Positions 50,440 through 64,000 of a stretch of 64,000 nucleotides of DNA are shown here, piece after piece. This stretch comes from Engraulis encrasicolus (taxonomy: Eukaryota > Chordata > Actinopteri > Clupeiformes > Engraulidae): NCBI RefSeq assembly GCF_034702125.1, contig NC_085872.1, positions 25,450,502 through 25,514,501 on the forward strand, given 5' to 3'. Each line of letters begins with the position of its first letter. Within the stretch, counting starts at the first letter, position 1. Made by a program: the position numbers and the translations under genes. The notes under the pieces were generated by a model that was not told the origin of the DNA, did not search any database, and saw nothing but the letters and a program-made list of their open reading frames with translations.

Positions 50440-51572
50440 CTCTATTTCTAACCAGTGGATGTAATCCCAGACCCAACACCTTAGGTCATTTGTTCATTTA
50501 GTAAATTGCAATTTGGGTTTGGGTCACAGACGGGGTGACAGAGGGAATGGCCATCTTTATCTTATTTCTCTAATAACAATGGCACGTTAATATCACATGT
50601 CTGAAACAGCAGCCAGGCCGTCATGGCCCCAAACCACTACAGTAGTCAGAGACCACCCACTCAGACAACAGCACTAACACAGCAGCACAGCACAGAACTA
50701 AAAAAAAGAAACCCACCACAAGAACCCACGCTAATTCAAGAATGATCTGAAGAAGAACTCGTTGGCTACTGATGAACATGAACGGTTGCCCACGCGCGCC
50801 CACAGGAGAGAACACACATGTGGTGGTGCGCTCTCTCTCCGGCGGCGCACAGGCACGTGTCCACATGAGAAGGCAATACTGAGCAGAGGATGTGCAGGTC
50901 GGTTGGTTTCAGTCACAGCTGGTGAGGCTTCAGAGGCTGTAGAATACCTGGATGTCTGAGAGGAGTACCTGGATGGCAGCTTGTTTGTTTAACCGTCTGC
51001 GATTTGCAAAAAAGCAAAGAGGCTGCTGGTGATTCCGGAATGCTGCATTGGAGCAGAGCTATGGATGCTGGGAGGAAGAAACAAAAGTGTCTGTGGAGCT
51101 TCAAAAAGGAGTCCCAAAACAAAAGCTGCTTGGTAGAGTTAGGCATGGCAGGCCTCAGGTCCAACTCCTCTGACACAGAAGAGCTTTTATTCTTCTTTTC
51201 TTTTTTTTTTGGTTCACCGTTTGTCATAGCAGCATGAATGCATGATCTTTAAAAGGAAAAAAAAAACAACAACCGCAAACCTCTTCAAATCCATCTCGGT
51301 TTGAATACAGTACAACAACGCCTTGACTAGACCATGAGGACCAGCACCCCGCACTGTAATTGATTTAATCAAGCTAACAATACACATTGTGTGCTGTGTG
51401 TGTGTGGATGGTGCAAAATGGCACGGGAGAATATCAGGCACTTCCAAGGCACTGAGCTCCCTCAAAAGCACATAAATGCAAGGCGTTCCTTTCACAAAAG
51501 AAGTAATGACATATCCTCACTCACACATGTTCTAAGCATACTGTGTTTCTTTCCCTCTCTTGCTCAATGATG

Positions 51573-51685
<113 letters not shown>

Positions 51686-52240
51686 TCAGCTGACAATGCC
51701 CGTCAAAGATTCTTCGCTTTTTTTTTCTTTCTTTCTACAAAAGTGATGCAAAGCCTCCTGCTGCAGGCAGGCATGCCCTTAGTAACCTTAGCAACACATA
51801 GTCACATGTCATAGCAGCTGAACATCTCCAGAAGTAGCACATAAAAATCAAACAAACGTCAACTCATGGTATACAAGGCCAGCCGTATAAAGACCACACC
51901 ACTTTCAGCCAGCGCAGCCCAATGGCTGTCACATGTCTGATGAGAAGTGGCACAGCTACATGAGGATTTAAGAGAATAAAATGATTTAACACAAAAGGGG
52001 ACTTTCTTGTGACTGTAAATGATATGAAATGCACTACAAGACTAAATTGATAAAATTGTGCTAATGTAAAGAAAAATCAGGTACGCATACGTCATCATTA
52101 TTAACAGAGCCATCAACCAAACGGTCAAAAAGCCATCTAGTGATGTGTAAAAAGAAATGGGCTGACTAACATTGAAACTAATGTCGTGTATGAACATTCC
52201 TGTATGCACCACACAGGACAGTGTTGAGAACTGTTCTTAA

Positions 52241-52582
52241 AGGGGTATGCCACTATTTTGGGGCTTAATACAGTTAAAATCGTTGGCCAGGGTTTATAAA
52301 GGTGGTAAAGTGTCTTATTTTTCATGTAAGCCGTTGTCTTGCTTTAAGACAAGTTAAAAGAGGGAGCATGTCGCTAAGCTAGTGAAAGTCAATGGATCCG
52401 TGTAGCATGCTACAATGCTACACGGATCCATTGACTTTCATTAGCTTAGCGACATATTCCCTCTTTTAACTTGTCTTAAAGCAAGACAACGCTTAACATG
52501 AAAAATAAGACACTTTACCACCTTTATAAACCCCAGCCAACGATTTTAACTGTATTAAGCCCCAAAATACTGGCATAACCCT
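52241..52582. mobile_element. TTAA-flanked 342-bp palindromic element
   Basis: TTAA at 52237-52240 and 52583-52586 flanks ends AGGGGTATGCCACTATTTT and, inward from the right, AGGGTTATGCCAGTATTTT. The two arms, about 165 bp each, pair almost fully and meet at GTAGCATGCTACAATGCTAC. No coding capacity. piggyBac/Kolobok-type by target site. Confidence 0.9.
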
Positions 52583-52767
52583 TTAACTGTGACTCGAGAG
52601 GTTGTGAGGGTCATGAACTGGCATGATTATAACTAGCGTACACACAACGTACTGTAGCCTATGTTTCTCACGTTCTGACTCTTCCAATTGCTGGTGGTCG
52701 AAGGAGCTAGGTTATAAGCAACTGGATATAAGTAACCAGACTTATCCTCTTAATCTTAACCCATTAA

Positions 52768-52920
52768 GACCGTGGCGTTAATGGTAGGGCACTTGTCTAC
52801 TATGCGACTGACCCGGGTTCAATTCCGGCCCGGGTCCTTTGCCGACCCTTCCCCGTCTCTCTCTCCCCACTCGCTTCCTGCCATTGCTTCACTGTCCTAT
52901 CGAAATAAAGGCAAAAAAAA
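52768..52920 (+). mobile_element. tRNA-derived SINE, plus strand
   Basis: Starts near GTGGCGTTAATGGTAGGGCA, has B box GGGTTCAATTCCGG, CCCCGTCTCTCTCTCC, then CTGTCCTATCGAAATAAAGG and an A-rich tail. Same family as 60112-60285. Confidence 0.85.
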
Positions 52921-53180
52921 TTGCATCTGTGCAACACAACTTCAACTTCAATATGTCAATATGCAGTTGTTTACATCTTAGCTCCCTTAGACTAACGCAT
53001 ACAGCTCGCCAGAACCTCTTTTGCTGTGTTATCTTTCACTGCTACTGACAACAGTGTCAATCAAGTTTGGAAGAATTTCTCAATCGTCAATAATTTCTAT
53101 ATCAGTACTGTTTGTTTTGGTCACTGACCAAACTGACAAGCTTGCAGCACTATGGCACTCAGGCATCTCTTTGTACAACC

Positions 53181-53311
<131 letters not shown>

Positions 53312-53766
53312 GCACTCAAAATGTATATAACACATAGGTCATTTTGGTGGAGAATCAAAATCATCCAAAAAGATCCAAAAAGAGTCAGATGGGCACAGTA
53401 GGAAAAAACCTCACCATGGTACAGTATGCAAACAATCAGTCAAGGTAAGAAAAACAAACAAACTAACAGCAGTAAGTGAAAAAAATCCAGAGGTATCAAT
53501 GGATCTCTACAGCTGTATGTACAGACACACATACACACCACACCATGTAAACCCGGCCATATGTACATACGCATAAATACATCAGCATACAAAACCATGA
53601 CACTCACCTTTTTTTTGGATGAATATCTACACGGATGGATACATATATACAAAACAGTGAGCATATATATTGCATATGTCACAGGGTGTGACCGTAGCGA
53701 CACTGATAAAAAAAGGTCCTGCCTAGGAGTGCCACTTGAAAACAAAAAGAACGGTGTGTGTGGCTT

Positions 53767-53808
53767 GGGGGGGGGGGGGGGTGGGGGGGGGGGGGGGGGG
53801 GGGGGGGC

Positions 53809-53855
<47 letters not shown>

Positions 53856-53960
53856 TGTGTATCGGTGTGTCTGTGTGTCTGTGTGTTTGTGCGTGCTTGT
53901 GTGTGTGTGTGTGTGCGTGCGTGTGCTCGTGTGACTGTGTATGTGAGTGTGAGTGTGAGG
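53767..53960. repeat. Poly(G) tract followed by (TG)n
   Basis: 41 bases (53767-53807) are all G except one T at 53782. TG repeats and degenerate TGTC/TGCG units follow to about 53960. On the minus strand, and so in a tgfbr1 transcript, this would be poly(C). Confidence 0.93.
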
Positions 53961-54344
53961 GTTGTGCCCGTGCACAGGGACTGCTGCTACCTGACGCAGT
54001 GACTGAGGAGGAGAGACACCAGATTGCCTTTCATATCCATCCTCCAGTGAGTCCCCTCCCTTCGCCTGAGGAATGGGTCCCGTCTTTGCACGTCGCTGGT
54101 TTAGCCCCGGGCTTCCAGAGATGAAAAGCAAAGGATGGGATGGAGAGCAAGGTGATGCACGTTCCCCGTCCTGCTCGTAGGGATGAAAGAAAACCACCCC
54201 CCTCTCTCGCTGCTGCTGAGGTGGAGGAAAAGGCCATTCAGGTTGGAGAATGATGTCAGCTCAGGGGAGAGAACAAGGTTGCCAGGGGAGATGGGGGGGG
54301 ATTTGAGGGGAATTGAGGACACAGGCTCCTCCTCCCCGCTCCTC

Positions 54345-54394
<50 letters not shown>
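54345..54394. repeat. (TG)n microsatellite
   Basis: About 50 bp of TG. A separate (CT)n tract lies at 54608-54674. Confidence 0.95.
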
Positions 54395-54396
<2 letters not shown>

Positions 54397-54631
54397 CCTG
54401 CAGTTCCCCTGTCCCCGTTACAGAGACCACAAAGCAGTGTCTACATGTACCACACCCCCTCGTCAGGGTGCGAAGGGGCGTCCCCTGCTTGACCCCCCCC
54501 CCCTTCTCCCTTTACGGCTGCGTCTCTTCAGCTAAGGCCAGCCATGCTGGCCGCTGGACCCTGATGAAAAAATAAATACAAAACCATCCTTTCTCTCTCA
54601 TTCACTCACTCTCTCTCTCTCTCTCATTCAC

Positions 54632-54679
<48 letters not shown>

Positions 54680-54905
54680 CAGAAGGCTGAGATATTGCTC
54701 GGAGACAGAGATGGGAGAAGAGAGAGGAACGAGAATGAGAAAGAGAGAGACTGACGGTGAGGTGGTACTGGGGCCATGGGTAGCAGAAGGGCTGGGCTGG
54801 GCTGGGCTGGGGTTTGTGGGGCCGGGGGGAAGAGGAGGAGGAGAGGTGGTGTTGGGGTTGCTGTCGTCCGTCGTGTGCTGGATATGGAGGCTCCTGTCCT
54901 GCTCC

Positions 54906-61677
<6,772 letters not shown>

Positions 61678-61886
61678 ACATGGAGAAAAACACAAACAAT
61701 CAGCGTTCAGCGGTTTCACAGTCTATAATCTTTGCTACAATCCATTCATTGTATCATTACAATCCAAGGAAGACCGGGTTAAGGTTAAGATTTAGATTAA
61801 GACTGAAACGTCTGATGGACAATAAACTTGGAATAGTGCCTAGGACTGGTGTCCTTCTTTAAAAAAAAAAAAAATATATATATATA

Positions 61887-63524
61887 CAGTGCCCTCCATA
61901 ATTATTGGCACCCCTGGTTGAGATGTGTTAAAAGCCTTGAAATAAATTCAGTGTTTATTGCAGAAGAATACTGTCACACTGAAAATTGTAGGAAAATGTA
62001 GCCTTCAACTCAAATGAATTGTAAGAAAATAAAAAAATCCCTGACTAAAAAATAATTATTTTTCATTAAATCACCTGTTCCACAATTATTGGCACCCTTA
62101 ACAATTCCCAGGAAATAAATATAATTGAAGCATTTCTGTCATTTCTACAGTAGTTTACAAAGTTTACCAGAGTATGTAGGAACATTTAATTAGTAATTCA
62201 TCACTTCCTGTTTCCCTGGGGTATAAATATGACGTGACACCGAGGCCATTTCTCTTATCCACTCTTAAACATGGGAAAGACAAAGGAACACAGCATACAA
62301 GTGAGGCAGATGTGCGTCGACCTTCACAGGTCAGGCAGAGGCTACAAGAAGATTGCCACTCAACTGCAGCTGCCCATATCCACTGTGAGAGGAATGATTA
62401 AGAAGTTCAAAACAACTGGAACAGTGGTAAACAAGCCTGGACGAGGACCCAAGTTTATTTTGCCACCACGCACAGTGAGGAGGATGGCAAGAGAAATCAA
62501 AAGATCTCCAAAGCTCACTGTTACAGAAATTACAACAAATGGTAGCAGCATCCTGGGGTCACAAAGTCTCAAATCAACCATCAGGCGCTGTCTACACGCC
62601 AACAAGCTGTTTGGGAGGCATGCACGGAGAAAACCTTTCCTCACTCACAATCATAAACGCCAAGCGTCTGGAGTTGGCCAAGCGGTATTGGGGCTTCAAC
62701 TGGGACCGTGTGCTTTGGTCAGATGAGACCAAGATTGAGCTTTTGGCAACAAACACTCTTAGTGGTCTGGCGTACCACGAAAGATGCGCATGCTGACAAA
62801 GCACCTCATACCCACTGTGGAAGTATGGGGGTGGGTCAGTGATGCTGTGGGGCTGTTTCGCTTCCAAAGGCCCTGGGAACCTTGTTAGGGTGCATCATGA
62901 ATGCTTTTGAAATACCAGGACATTTTAAATCAAAATCTGTTGCCCCCTGCCCGAAAGCTGAAGCTGGGTCGTCAATGGTCTTTCAGCAAGACAATGACCC
63001 TAAACATATGGCCACAAATTTCACAGACACAAAATCAAGGGTCACCAGACACAAAATCAAGCTCCTCCATGGCCATCTCAGTCCCCTGCCCTCAACCCCA
63101 TTGAGAACCTGTGGGGTGAGCTGCAGACGAGAGTACAGAGGAGAGGACCCAGGTCTCTGGATGATTTAGAGAGATTCTGCAAGAGAATGGCTGAAGATCC
63201 CTCCTCTTTCTGTCTTTCCCATCTTGTGAAACATTATAGGAGAAGATTAGGTGCTGTTTTGTTGGCAAAAGGGGGTTGTACAAAATATTAACAGGGTGCT
63301 AATACAGGGGTGCTAATAATTGTGCCACATAACATTGGGATTTTTTGCCAAATAAATATTGTTATTGGCACTTTTTTCCCCACTGAATAAATGCACTTGT
63401 ATTGAAGGTTGGATTTTTCTCTTTTTTTCCATTAAGGTCCCATATTATTTAGAAAAAAAATAAAATAATTGGAAGCTAAAAAACACATCTCAACCAGGGG
63501 TGCCAATAATTGTGGAGGGCACTG
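61887..63524 (+). mobile_element. Second copy of the Tc1 transposon, decayed
   Basis: Same ends (CAGTGCCCTCCATAATTATT) and the same non-coding arms as 37852-39469, with TA on both sides. About 1638 bp. It lies upstream of exon 7 in a tgfbr1 intron, antisense to the gene. Confidence 0.95.
62271..63291 (+). pseudogene. Tc1 transposase pseudogene
   Basis: Starts [20 protein letters not shown] and follows the intact copy at 38237 closely. An extra base at ACAGAAATTAC (about 62524) shifts the frame, and further small indels follow (near 62660, 62750, 62820, 62890 and 63000-63060, the last with a short duplication of ACAGACACAAAATCAAG-type sequence). Fragments of the catalytic motifs WSDETKIEL and QQDNDPKH remain in different frames. 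It cannot encode a working transposase. Confidence 0.95.
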
Positions 63525-63695
63525 TATATATACCGGTATATATTCCCATCCTGCCAGCTGAGTTAGATTAGGCTAAAGAGAAAAAGAGAAAAATGACTTG
63601 CTGTAGAAAAATCTGTCGTGCAGTGAAAGCTTCATGAAATACCTGCTGGGCTACAATGCCCTTGGTCATGACATGAAATGTACAGTGTTGTGTAC

Positions 63696-63869
<174 letters not shown>

Positions 63870-64000
63870 GATGTACATGTGATTTCCAAGAGCCGGAGGT
63901 GTTACTGGGCAAGGAGAGAAGTGCAACAGGCACGGTGCTGCTCGGGCAACCAAGTGGCAGGCAGACACTGAAGACTCACATTGACTTGGCACAAGGAGGG

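Noticed and set aside
53561..54197. Plus and minus frames of 172-187 aa near the poly(G) tract
   Set aside because: Created by poly(G)/TG sequence; no recognisable domain.

Overview
This window is teleost fish nuclear DNA. It has vertebrate exon/intron genes with GT..AG introns, very long (CA)n and (GA)n microsatellites, Tc1 transposons, tRNA-derived SINEs and a dense population of short hAT-like and TTAA-flanked elements. No database could be searched; gene names come from recognising protein families.

Layout: (1) 2.0-4.7 kb, minus strand: a finTRIM/TRIM25-like RING-B-box-coiled-coil-PRY/SPRY gene with multiple disabling changes, including an inserted 540-bp hAT-like element. A related 470-bp block lies on both sides of it (310-783 and 5467-5938). 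(2) 4.7-16.5 kb: no recognisable gene; SINEs, MITEs and microsatellites. (3) 16.5-22.1 kb, plus: csrnp1, a cysteine/serine-rich nuclear transcription factor, complete in four coding exons (592 aa). (4) 25.0-31.2 kb, plus: gorasp1 (GRASP65), complete in nine exons (618 aa), with a long Pro-Glu repeat in the last exon. csrnp1 and gorasp1 are also close neighbours on human chromosome 3p22, so this looks like conserved synteny. (5) 33.2-44.8 kb, plus: vopp1, five coding exons (172 aa). Its introns hold an apparently intact Tc1 transposon, foldback repeats, a MITE abutting an exon 4 splice acceptor, and a 3-kb element with about 590-bp inverted arms. (6) 44.8-54.9 kb: convergent intergenic region, probably including a long tgfbr1 3' UTR. 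(7) 54.9-61.4 kb, minus: the last three coding exons of tgfbr1 (TGF-beta type I receptor kinase); the rest lies beyond the right edge. A second, decayed Tc1 copy sits in its intron.

The host genes do not form a functional unit: transcription factor, Golgi stacking protein, endolysosomal WW-binding membrane protein, receptor kinase. The strongest unexplained signals are the mobile-element structures: seven insertions with 8-bp target duplications, four TTAA-flanked elements, several large palindromes, a 2-kb element in csrnp1 intron 3 carrying about eleven copies of a GGTGTGAC-type motif, and strong over-representation of the palindrome TAGGCCTA in the left half.
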